Of a stretch of DNA of 64,000 nucleotides, positions 1 to 7,528 are shown one piece after another; positions within the stretch are counted from its first letter, which is position 1; each line of letters opens with the position of its first letter. The position numbers and the translations under genes were made by a program. Source of the stretch: Alphaproteobacteria bacterium (GTDB lineage: Bacteria; Myxococcota_A; UBA796; CAJQPC01); the NCBI GenBank assembly GCA_020632795.1, contig JACKEV010000020.1, forward strand, positions 1 to 64,000, in the 5' to 3' direction. The notes under the pieces are model-generated. The model worked only from the letters and a program-made list of their open reading frames with translations. It did no database searches and was not told the DNA's origin.

Positions 1-1210
1 CCACGCGCGCGCTCAGGGCGGGCTCGCGGTGGTAGCCGGGGGTGGTGGCGGGCCCGGCGGTCCACAGCTCCCCGACGTGCCCGGCTTGGCAGAGGAAGCG
101 CCCCTCGGGCTGCACGGCGATGACGCGGGTGTCCCCGAGGGGCCGGCCGTTGCTGAGGAAGGTCACCGCGTCGGTCGCGTCCTTCGGGGGGCGGACGCGG
201 CGGAAGCGCAGGGCGTCCCGGCTGACCACGAGGCGCGCCGGCCCCCTCCCCTGCGGGATGGAGGTGCACAGGGTCTCGGTCATGCCGTAGTAGGGGCGCA
301 GGATCTCCAGGCGGACCCCGGCGGGCGCGAAGCGGGCGAAGAAGCGGTCCACCGTCGCCGGCCGGATCTTCTCGCCGCCGCTGACCGCCATGCGCCAGGC
401 GGAGAGGTCCAGGCCCGCGACGTCCGCGTCCGTGGCGACCGCCGCGCACAGGGCGTAGGCGAAGTCGGGGGCGGCGCTGAAGGTGCAGCGGTGCTCCGAG
501 AGCATGCGCAGCCAGGACAGCGGCTGCCGGGAGAACGCTGCGGGGGGCATCACCACCACCTCGGCGGGCGCGACCACCCCCATCAGGCGGGTGTAGAGCC
601 CGGCGATGTGGGCGTGGGGCAGCCAGGTGCCGATCCGGGCGGTATCGCCGGGGGACGCCGAAGCGACCAGATCGCCGATGTTGCCGATGAGCGCGGCGTG
701 ACGGACGACGACGCCCTTGGGATCGCCGGTCGATCCGGAGGTGTAGAGCAGCAGCGCGTCCTCGGCCGGAGCGGCGACACGGGGCGGCCCCTCGGCCTCC
801 ACGGGCACCAGGGTGGGGGCCAAAGCCCCCAGGCGCGCTCCGAGCCCGGCGACGAGGGAGGCGCCGATGGCCTGGGGCGCGACCAGCCGCCGGGCCCCCG
901 ACGCCCGCGCCACCCGGGCGATGGTGTCCAGCGCCGCGCCTTCGTCCCCGGGCGGCGGGGGGTAGACGGGCACGGCCACCGCGCCGGCCGCCCAGGTCCC
1001 GAAGAGGCCGACGGCCTGCGCCTCCTCCGGGCCGGTGCAGACGAGCACCGCCTCCCCCGCGGCGTCCAGCGCGCCGGACAGGGTGGCAGCCCGGTGGGCC
1101 AGCCCGGCGGCGGTCAGGGCACGGCGCTGCCCCAGGAACCGGTAGAGGGGGCCCTCGGGCGCGCGCTCCGCGAGGGAGACCAGGCGCCCGTAGAGGTCAG
1201 AGCGGCTCAC
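1..1210 (-). CDS. Fatty acyl-AMP ligase-like adenylating enzyme, C-terminus beyond the window
   Basis: Member of the ANL (adenylate-forming) superfamily. About 403 residues are visible and the reading frame is open to base 1, so the 3' end lies outside. The ATP-binding P-loop YTSGSTGDPKG falls near residues 154-164 and the A5-type motif PYYGMTET near 306-313. It starts with GTG at 1210, whose GTGA overlaps the stop of the upstream adenylating enzyme, so the two are translationally coupled. By family these enzymes form acyl-adenylates from fatty acids, either for transfer to an acyl carrier protein (FAAL) or to CoA. The neighbour is clearly FAAL-like, and a second FAAL-type enzyme in tandem is the simplest reading. 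Substrate unknown; the C-terminal domain with the A10 lysine cannot be seen. Confidence 0.85.
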   Translation of the reverse strand, partial: MSRSDLYGRLVSLAERAPEGPLYRFLGQRRALTAAGLAHRAATLSGALDAAGEAVLVCTGPEEAQAVGLFGTWAAGAVAVPVYPPPPGDEGAALDTIARVARASGARRLVAPQAIGASLVAGLGARLGALAPTLVPVEAEGPPRVAAPAEDALLLYTSGSTGDPKGVVVRHAALIGNIGDLVASASPGDTARIGTWLPHAHIAGLYTRLMGVVAPAEVVVMPPAAFSRQPLSWLRMLSEHRCTFSAAPDFAYALCAAVATDADVAGLDLSAWRMAVSGGEKIRPATVDRFFARFAPAGVRLEILRPYYGMTETLCTSIPQGRGPARLVVSRDALRFRRVRPPKDATDAVTFLSNGRPLGDTRVIAVQPEGRFLCQAGHVGELWTAGPATTPGYHREPALSARV

Positions 1211-2961
1211 GCGGACACCCCGCCGTGGGCCTCGAAGCGCCCCTCCTGCCACAGCGCGCGGGTCGCGGCGCGCTGGACCTTGCCGCTGGTGGTCTTGGGG
1301 ATCTGGCCGTGGTGGACCAGCAGGACCTCGTCGACCCGGATCTGGTGCTCGCTCGCGACCCGGCGCATCACCGCGCGCCCGACCTGCTCGACGTCCAGGC
1401 CGGCGACCGCCGCGCGGCGGACCTCCACGACCACCACGATGTGCTCCCGGTCCTCGACCTGGGCGGAGAACGCGGCGGCGAAGTTGGGGCGCACGGCGGG
1501 GTCGGCGCCCTCGGCGGTCTCCTCCAGGTCCTGGGGGTAGTGGTTGCGCCCGCAGACCACGATGACGTCCTTGACGCGTCCGGTGATGAAGAGGTGGCCG
1601 TCCTCGTCGACGAAGCCCAGGTCCCCGGTGCGCAGCCAGGTCCGGTCGTCCCCGGCGAGCCGCCCGCCGAAGGCCCGCGCGGTGGCGTCCGGTCGGCGCC
1701 AGTAGCCGGCGGTGACGCTGGGTCCGGCGAGCCAGACCTCCCCCACCGCCAGAGGCGCGCAGGCTGCGCCGGTCTCGGGGTCCACGATCCGCAGGGCGAC
1801 CCCGGGGGTGGGCAGGCCGCTCGCGGTGAGGCGCCGGGCGCCGCCGTCCGTCGGGGGCGCGGCGAAGCCCTGGCCCAGCGCCTCGGGGTCGACGTCCCGC
1901 TGGGTGGGCAGGGCCCCGGGCCGGGTGCTCGTGGCGACCAGGGTGACCTCGGCGAGGCCGTAGGCCGGGCACATGGTCTCGGCGGCGAAGCCCAGCGGGC
2001 CGAAGGCCTCCTGGAAGCGGGCCAGGGTCGAGGTGCGCACGGGCTCCGCGCCGTTGAGGGCCCGTGTCCAGCAGGACAGGTCGACCCCCGCGAGCGAGGT
2101 GGGGTCCACCACGTCCGCGCACAGGTCGTAGCAGAAGTTCGGGCCGCCGCTGAAGGTCGCCCGCCGCGCGGCGATCTGCCGCAGCCAGCGGTCGGGGTGC
2201 TTCACGAAGGCCAGCGGGCTGGTCAGGCCGATGGGGAAGCCGGCGTAGAGCGCCACCATCGGCCCCAGGAACAGCCCCATGTCGTGGTACAGAGGCAGCC
2301 AGGAGATGGCGTGGTCCCGGGGCGTGAACGCCCAGGCCCGCTGGAGCATCGCGCAGTGGTGGGCCATGTTGCCGTGCCGCACCATCACGCCCCGGGGCGC
2401 GCCGGTGGAGCCCGAGGTGTACTGGAGCAGGGCCAGGGACTCCGGGTCCGGGGCGTCCTCGCGCCAGCGGTCCGCCCCGGCCTCCCCGACCTCGTCCACG
2501 CGGATCCAGTGCAGGGCCCGCAGGGTCCGGGACTCCCCCATGCGACTGTGGATGATGCGGGAGGCCCCGCCGCTGGTCAGCAGCACGGTCGCCCCGCAGT
2601 CCTCGGCGACCCCGCACAGCCGGGCGACGTGCTTGGCCCGGCTGGGGAGCAGCAGGTTCACCCCCACGCAGCGGGCGTACATGCAGGCGATGAGGCCCAC
2701 CACGTAGTCGGGGTGGTTGGCCATCACCAGGAGCACCCGCGCCCCGGGCTCGGTCAGCTCCTGGAGCCGGGCGGCAAGGGCCCGTGCCCGCCGGTCGAGC
2801 TGGCCGTAGGTCAGCGGGCTGGCGACCTCCTGCAGCTCGGGCAGGGCGTAGAGCGCCAGCACGTCGGGCTGACGGCGCGCGCGGAAGCGCACACAGTCCG
2901 CCAGGGTGTCGAAAGCGAGCTGCTCCCGACCGGTGGTGTCCAGCTCAGCGGCGTCGTGCAT
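1207..2961 (-). CDS. Fatty acyl-AMP ligase (FAAL-type AMP-dependent synthetase)
   Basis: A complete 584-residue adenylating enzyme, the usual length for FAALs. Motifs in order: P-loop YTSGSTGAPRG at 181-191, GLAEVTL (A5) near 330, RTGDLGFVDEDGHLFITGR (A7/A8) near 455-473, and PKTTSGKVQR near the C-terminus supplying the A10 lysine. Known members activate long-chain fatty acids as acyl-AMP and hand them to acyl carrier proteins of PKS/NRPS or lipid pathways. The start ATG at 2961 has GGGAGG just upstream. The next gene downstream, overlapping by 4 nt, is a second adenylating enzyme. No PKS, NRPS or carrier protein is inside the window; it could lie to the left. Family firm, substrate inferred. 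Confidence 0.9.
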   Translation of the reverse strand: MHDAAELDTTGREQLAFDTLADCVRFRARRQPDVLALYALPELQEVASPLTYGQLDRRARALAARLQELTEPGARVLLVMANHPDYVVGLIACMYARCVGVNLLLPSRAKHVARLCGVAEDCGATVLLTSGGASRIIHSRMGESRTLRALHWIRVDEVGEAGADRWREDAPDPESLALLQYTSGSTGAPRGVMVRHGNMAHHCAMLQRAWAFTPRDHAISWLPLYHDMGLFLGPMVALYAGFPIGLTSPLAFVKHPDRWLRQIAARRATFSGGPNFCYDLCADVVDPTSLAGVDLSCWTRALNGAEPVRTSTLARFQEAFGPLGFAAETMCPAYGLAEVTLVATSTRPGALPTQRDVDPEALGQGFAAPPTDGGARRLTASGLPTPGVALRIVDPETGAACAPLAVGEVWLAGPSVTAGYWRRPDATARAFGGRLAGDDRTWLRTGDLGFVDEDGHLFITGRVKDVIVVCGRNHYPQDLEETAEGADPAVRPNFAAAFSAQVEDREHIVVVVEVRRAAVAGLDVEQVGRAVMRRVASEHQIRVDEVLLVHHGQIPKTTSGKVQRAATRALWQEGRFEAHGGVSA

Positions 2962-3010
2962 GGGTCCTCCCAGGGCCGCTCCGGCCCCTCTGAAGGTTCG
3001 TGTGGGATGT

Positions 3011-3412
3011 TCAGTCTGCGAAGGCGGCGTGCCAGGCGGCGGTGTCGGCGTACTCGATCCAGCGCCAGACCCGGCCCCCCCGCACGGTCGCGACGCCCAT
3101 GTGCTCGTTGTCGCACACCTTGCCGGTGGCCTTGCACCGGCAGCGCTCCAGGCACCGGACGACCACCCGCTCCTCGTCCACCGGCAGGAAATCCCGGACG
3201 GTGTACTCGAGGAAGTCGAGCTGGTCCTTGACCGTGTCCAGGAAGCGCCTGAAGTCGCGGCCCTCCCACCAGCCTGCCCAGGGCAGGATCGCGGGGTCCC
3301 CCGGGAAGAACCAGCGGCCCTCCGGGTGGACCAGGGCCATCACGCCGTCGTCGTCGCCCAGGGCGTAGCCGGCGAAGAGCTGCTTCATCACGGTCACCGG
3401 ATCAGCGGACAT
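3011..3412 (-). CDS. SnoaL-like / NTF2-fold protein
   Basis: A 133-residue soluble protein with the size and layout of the SnoaL-like polyketide-cyclase/NTF2 fold: an N-terminal helix pair (FAGYALGDDDGVMALVHPEG), a WWEGRDFRRFLDTV segment and a terminal strand pair ending in WRWIEYADTAAWHAAF. A strong GGAGG lies 5 nt before the ATG at 3412. It precedes the acyl-AMP ligase pair on the same strand by 49 nt, so it is probably in the same transcription unit. SnoaL-fold proteins range from cyclases and isomerases to non-catalytic pockets, and no catalytic residue can be assigned. A cysteine-rich stretch (CLERCRCKATGKVC) is unusual for the family. Confidence 0.75.
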   Translation of the reverse strand: MSADPVTVMKQLFAGYALGDDDGVMALVHPEGRWFFPGDPAILPWAGWWEGRDFRRFLDTVKDQLDFLEYTVRDFLPVDEERVVVRCLERCRCKATGKVCDNEHMGVATVRGGRVWRWIEYADTAAWHAAFAD

Positions 3413-3616
3413 GCGGCCTCCGAAGGGGGCGGGCCATTGCGGCCGCCCGACACCCTGGAGCCTACCGGGGGCCGTGTATCAGCGAGGTCGCGGCTTGTGG
3501 GGAGATGTCGCCCATACACACACACATCCTGCGACCTGCGCGCGACACGGCGCGGCCTACGGTGGGGATGCGCAGAGAGCAGGAGACTCCCTCATTTTCG
3601 TATGGAGCGTACCCCC

Positions 3617-4984
3617 ATGACATTCAAGCCGGCCGCCAGCCTCCTGGCCCCCCGCGTCCTCACCACCCTCGCGCTCACCGGCGCGCTGCTGGTCCCCACC
3701 GCCGCCTCCGCCGACGAGGTCGAGGACTGCTGCGTCGCGGTCTGTGAGCAGTGGTGCGAGGACACCTGCAACCAGTTCTACGACATCTGCGTCGCAGCCG
3801 CCGAGGGCAACGAGCACGAGCTGCTGATCTGCGAGATCAACCTCCTCGGGTGCCTGAACGCCTGTCCGGTGGACGACTGCACCGACGACTGCGTCGCCGA
3901 CCCGGTCCCCGACGGCTGCGCCGCGGACAGCGACGGCGACGGCGTGCCCGACGACAGCGACCTCTGCGAGGGCGACGACGCCACCGGCGACGCCGACGCC
4001 GACGGCTTCTGCGGCGACACCGACCTCTTCCCCGACGACTCCAGCGAGTGGGCCGACAGCGACGGCGACGGCGTCGGCGACAACGGCGACCTCTTCCCCG
4101 ACGACCCCAACGAGACCGGGGACGCCGACGGCGACGGCGTCGGCGACAACAGCGACCCCTGCGACGGCTTCCCCAACGACGACGTCGACGGCGACGGGAT
4201 CTGCGACGCCTCGGACGTCTGCCCCACCGATCCCGCGGACCTGGACGACGACAACGACGGCGTCTGTGACGTCGAGGACGTCTGCGTCGGCGCCGACAAC
4301 GTCGACAGCGACGGCGACCAGATCTGCGACGACCTGGACCTCTGCGCCGGCAACGACGCCACCGGCGACACCGACAGCGACGGCCTCTGCGATGCCTCCG
4401 ACAACTGCCCGGAGGACGCCAACAGCGACCAGGCCGACGCCGACGGGGACGAGATCGGCGACGCCTGCGAGGCCGACAGCGACCTGGACGGCGTGATCGA
4501 CGACGACGACAACTGCCCCGACGACGCCAACGACGACCAGAGCGACCTGGACGGCGACGGCGACGGCGACGCCTGCGACGACGACGACGACGACGACGGC
4601 GTGCCCGACGCCTCGGACAACTGCCCGTTCTACGACAACGCCGATCAGGCCGACTTCGACGGCGACGGCTACGGGGACGTCTGCGACGGCGACGACGACG
4701 CCGACGGGGTCTCCGACGAGGTCGACTCCTGCCCCGGCACCCCCCTGAGCGCCCCCTTCGACGCCCTGGGCTGCTCCGGCGCCCAGCGGGTGGAGCTGAT
4801 CTGCGGCGTCCCGGACGACTACACCTGGCACCGCCGCTACCGCTACGTGGCCTGCGTGACCCGCGAGGCCAACTCCGGCTGGCGCTCGGGGCTGCTCACC
4901 CTGCGGGAGCGGGCGCGGCTCATCCGGCAGTCCGTGCACGAGGTCTGGGTCCACTACGTCCGCCGCCTCCTGCGCTGGTGCTGA
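3617..4984 (+). CDS. Secreted thrombospondin type-3 repeat (Ca-binding) protein with Cys-rich N-terminal module
   Basis: 455 residues. An export signal (about residues 1-32, ending in ASA) is followed by a module with about a dozen cysteines in 75 residues (EDCC, CEQWC, EDTC). From about 106 to 374 there are consecutive DxDxDGxxD thrombospondin type-3 repeats, the acidic Ca-binding type found in outer-surface proteins. The last 65 residues switch to a basic, Trp/Arg-rich tail. ATG 3617 is chosen because GGAG sits 9 nt upstream; the in-frame ATG at 3602 has no ribosome-binding site. The next gene begins 1 nt after the stop. Function unknown; structural, adhesive or Ca-dependent assembly roles are possible. 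Confidence 0.85.
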   Translation: MTFKPAASLLAPRVLTTLALTGALLVPTAASADEVEDCCVAVCEQWCEDTCNQFYDICVAAAEGNEHELLICEINLLGCLNACPVDDCTDDCVADPVPDGCAADSDGDGVPDDSDLCEGDDATGDADADGFCGDTDLFPDDSSEWADSDGDGVGDNGDLFPDDPNETGDADGDGVGDNSDPCDGFPNDDVDGDGICDASDVCPTDPADLDDDNDGVCDVEDVCVGADNVDSDGDQICDDLDLCAGNDATGDTDSDGLCDASDNCPEDANSDQADADGDEIGDACEADSDLDGVIDDDDNCPDDANDDQSDLDGDGDGDACDDDDDDDGVPDASDNCPFYDNADQADFDGDGYGDVCDGDDDADGVSDEVDSCPGTPLSAPFDALGCSGAQRVELICGVPDDYTWHRRYRYVACVTREANSGWRSGLLTLRERARLIRQSVHEVWVHYVRRLLRWC

Positions 4985-4985
4985 C

Positions 4986-5378
4986 ATGAAGTCCCCTGAG
5001 CTGCTCCAGAACCCCCTCCTCTGGATCGTCGCGCTCTTCGTGGTGACGACCCTCGGCATGGCCTCCGTGACCCTCCTGACGACGCCGCGCGCGGTCACGC
5101 CGTGGGGCGCTCCCCCGGAGCAGGCCGCCGTCGACCCCGAGGTCGTCCCCTCCCTGGAGGACACCGTGGCGTCCCTCGACGACGAGCCTCTGTACGGGGC
5201 CTTCCCCGAGGAGGAGCTGGAGATGGCCGAGCGGAACCGCCGCGCGGTGTTCGAGCGGAACCTCTCCACCCTCCAGGAGGCGGCGGCCGAGGCCGAGCGT
5301 CAGGGGCAGGCCGAGCGCGCGGCGCTGCTCCGCCGCCGGGCGGACGCCCTGCAGCGACGCGCCGCCGAGGAGCGCTGA
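4986..5378 (+). CDS. Small bitopic membrane protein with C-terminal coiled coil
   Basis: 130 residues with one membrane-spanning segment near residues 10-32 (LLWIVALFVVTTLGMASVTL), an acidic proline-rich linker, then a charged Ala/Arg/Glu helix from about 75 to the end that should form a coiled coil. It starts 1 nt after the stop of the thrombospondin-3 protein (TGACATG), so its translation is almost certainly coupled. I do not recognise a family. The arrangement fits a membrane tether or assembly partner for the preceding secreted protein, but that is inference from position only. Confidence 0.75.
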   Translation: MKSPELLQNPLLWIVALFVVTTLGMASVTLLTTPRAVTPWGAPPEQAAVDPEVVPSLEDTVASLDDEPLYGAFPEEELEMAERNRRAVFERNLSTLQEAAAEAERQGQAERAALLRRRADALQRRAAEER

Positions 5379-5414
5379 GGCCGGCGGTCGCCCGGATGGG
5401 GTGATACGCTCAAC

Positions 5415-5453
5415 GCGCCCGGACGACCCGCCACGGAGGGGTCGTCCGGGCGC
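5415..5453 (+). terminator. Perfect 15-bp hairpin in the wecB leader
   Basis: Bases 5415-5429 and 5439-5453 are exactly complementary with a 9-nt loop, followed by TCTT. It lies between the membrane-protein gene and wecB, and downstream of a possible -10 (GATACGCT, 5402-5409). It may end the upstream transcript or, if wecB transcription starts before it, act as a leader structure. The T-tract is short, so strength as an intrinsic terminator is uncertain. Confidence 0.6.
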
Positions 5454-5484
5454 TCTTCGCGCACCCCTGACCCCAGGAACGCCC

Positions 5485-6624
5485 ATGCCCATCCGCGTGC
5501 TGTCCGTGTTCGGAACCCGACCCGAGGCCATCAAGATGGCCCCGGTGGTCCAGGCCCTCGACGCCGCCCCGGGCGTCGACAGCCGGATCTGCGTCACCGG
5601 CCAGCACCGCGACATGCTCGACCAGGTGCTCGACCTGTTCGAGCTGACCCCGCACCACGACCTCGCGGTGATGAAGCCCGGCCAGCACCTCACCGAGCTG
5701 ACCGCGCGCATCCTGATGGGCATGAAGCCGGTGCTGGACCAGGAGAAGCCCGACGTGGTGCTCGTCCACGGCGACACGACCACCACCCTGGCCGCCACCC
5801 TGGCCGCGTTCTACGTCCACGTCCCGGTGGGCCACGTCGAGGCCGGACTGCGCACCCGGAACCTCCAGGCCCCCTTCCCCGAGGAGGCCAACCGCCTGCT
5901 CGCCGACCAGCTCTGCCGCTTCCACTTCGCCCCCACGGCCCGCTCCCGCCAGAACCTGCTGGACGACGGCCTGCCCGAGGCCGGCATCCACGTCACCGGC
6001 AACACCGTCATCGACGCGCTCTTGTGGGTGCGCGACCGGGTGGTGGGCCAGCCCCTGGACACCTGGGGCGACGCCTTCGGCCCCGCCCTGGCGGCCCTGC
6101 GCTCCGACGCCCGGGTGGTCGCGATCACCGGCCACCGCCGCGAGAACTTCGGCGGCGGCTTCCTGGACATCTGCCGGGCCATCGCGACCCTGGCCGACCG
6201 GCACCCCGACGTCCACTTCATCTACCCCGTCCACCTCAACCCCAACGTGCAGCGCCCGGTCTACGAGACCCTCGCCGGGCGCGGCAACATCCACCTGCTG
6301 GCCCCGATGGACTACGCGCCCTTCGTGCGGCTGATGGACCGGGCGCACATCATCCTGACCGACTCCGGGGGCATCCAGGAGGAGGCCCCCAGCCTGGGCA
6401 AGCCGGTGCTGGTGATGCGGGAGACCACCGAGCGCCCCGAGGCGGTCGACGCCGGCACGGTCAAGCTGGTGGGCACCGACGCGGACCGCATCGTCTCCGG
6501 GGTCAGCCGCCTGCTGCAGGACGAGGCCCACTACCAGGCGATGTCCCGGGCCCACAACCCCTACGGCGACGGCCAGGCCGCCGCCCGCATCACCCGGATC
6601 CTGCAGGACGCGCTGGGGTCTTGA
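5485..6624 (+). CDS. wecB: UDP-N-acetylglucosamine 2-epimerase (non-hydrolysing)
   Basis: 379 residues, the normal length for non-hydrolysing UDP-GlcNAc 2-epimerases, which interconvert UDP-GlcNAc and UDP-ManNAc for surface polysaccharides. Family motifs are present: FGTRPEAIKMAP at the N-terminus, VHGDTTTTLA, GHVEAGLRT, PFPEEANR, GHRRENFGGG, and LTDSGGIQEEAPSLGKPVLVMRETTERPE in the C-terminal nucleotide-binding half. AGGAA precedes the ATG by 5-6 nt; a longer in-frame extension to 5401 lacks family similarity. Its stop overlaps the TTG start of the next gene, a lipoprotein. No UDP-ManNAc dehydrogenase (wecC) is adjacent. Confidence 0.95.
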   Translation: MPIRVLSVFGTRPEAIKMAPVVQALDAAPGVDSRICVTGQHRDMLDQVLDLFELTPHHDLAVMKPGQHLTELTARILMGMKPVLDQEKPDVVLVHGDTTTTLAATLAAFYVHVPVGHVEAGLRTRNLQAPFPEEANRLLADQLCRFHFAPTARSRQNLLDDGLPEAGIHVTGNTVIDALLWVRDRVVGQPLDTWGDAFGPALAALRSDARVVAITGHRRENFGGGFLDICRAIATLADRHPDVHFIYPVHLNPNVQRPVYETLAGRGNIHLLAPMDYAPFVRLMDRAHIILTDSGGIQEEAPSLGKPVLVMRETTERPEAVDAGTVKLVGTDADRIVSGVSRLLQDEAHYQAMSRAHNPYGDGQAAARITRILQDALGS

Positions 6625-7472
6625 TCTGGCTGGTGCTGGCCGCCTGCAAGGGCACCGACGTCGATGACACCGGTGAGACGGGCGTCACGGAAGACTGCGC
6701 GGTGGAGATGGCCGGCAGCGGGCTCCCCGTAGGGCCCGCCGACTGCGCCGACGGGGTGTGCGAGGTGCCCGCCGGCCCGTTCTGGCAGGGGGCCCCCTCC
6801 CCCGCCCGGCCCGCCGAGTGCCCCGCCCGCCAGGTCACCCTCTCGGCTTTCGCCATCGACCAGGACGAGGTCACCGTCGGCCGCTGGCAGGCCTGCGTCG
6901 ACGCCGGGTCCTGCGCGGCCCTGCCCGAGACCTGCTACTTCGGCTTCGAGGGCCCTCTGGACGGCCTGCCCGCCGTCTGCGTGACCTGGACCCAGGCCGC
7001 CGACTTCTGCGCCTGGGCCGGCGGGCGCCTGCCCACGGAGGCCGAGTGGGAGAAGGCCGCCCGGGGCACCGAGGGCGCGGCCTTCCCCTGGGGCAGCCGG
7101 GTGCCGCTATGCGCCGACGCCAACTACCGCACCGCGGTGGCCTACTGCGCCTACTCGGTCATCGACGTGGGCTCCTTCCCGGACAGCGTCACCGCGTACG
7201 GGCTGCGGGACACCGTGGGCAACGCCTGGGAGTGGGTCGCCGACCACTGGGACGCCGGGTACTACCGGGACGCCCCCGACGCCGACCCGCCGGGCCCCGC
7301 CGAGGGCTGCCGGGAGACGGTCGACGACGCCCCCGGCGAATGTGTCTTCCGCGGCATGCGAGGGGGGGCCTACAACACCACAGTGGAGAACGTGAAGGGC
7401 GCCGGTAGAAGCTTCAACAGCCCGGAAACATGGGACGTGAACCTCGGCCTGCGCTGCGCCTACGACCGCTGA
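6621..7472 (+). CDS. Lipoprotein with formylglycine-generating-enzyme/sulfatase-modifying (SUMF1) domain
   Basis: About 283 residues. The C-terminal 220 residues carry the FGE-sulfatase fold signatures: VTLSAFAIDQDEVTVGRW, GGRLPTEAEWEKAARG, GNAWEWVADHW and GGAYNT. This fold includes true formylglycine generators, EgtB-like enzymes and many exported proteins of unknown role. The best start is TTG 6621, overlapping the wecB stop as TTGA; it gives MIWLVLAAC, a very short signal ending in a lipobox with the Cys at position 9, followed by a DDTGETG tether. Domain assignment is firm. Catalytic activity is uncertain because the paired copper/cysteine residues of real FGEs cannot be placed confidently. 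Confidence 0.8.
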   Translation: MIWLVLAACKGTDVDDTGETGVTEDCAVEMAGSGLPVGPADCADGVCEVPAGPFWQGAPSPARPAECPARQVTLSAFAIDQDEVTVGRWQACVDAGSCAALPETCYFGFEGPLDGLPAVCVTWTQAADFCAWAGGRLPTEAEWEKAARGTEGAAFPWGSRVPLCADANYRTAVAYCAYSVIDVGSFPDSVTAYGLRDTVGNAWEWVADHWDAGYYRDAPDADPPGPAEGCRETVDDAPGECVFRGMRGGAYNTTVENVKGAGRSFNSPETWDVNLGLRCAYDR

Positions 7473-7528
7473 CATCTCCTTGACGAGCCCCTGTTTTCGG
7501 GCCAAGCCTGTAGCAGCGGTTCTCCAAG

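Noticed and set aside
3516..3527. (CA)n dinucleotide run
   Set aside because: Only about five or six units; too short to claim phase variation.
3602..3616. Upstream ATG at 3602 for the thrombospondin-3 protein
   Set aside because: It lacks a ribosome-binding site, while ATG 3617 has GGAG at good spacing.
3557..5269. Long open frames opposite the thrombospondin-3 gene and others like it
   Set aside because: They are antisense frames kept open by the very high GC and repetitive Asp/Gly codons, with Val/Ala-only low-complexity translations and no initiation signals.
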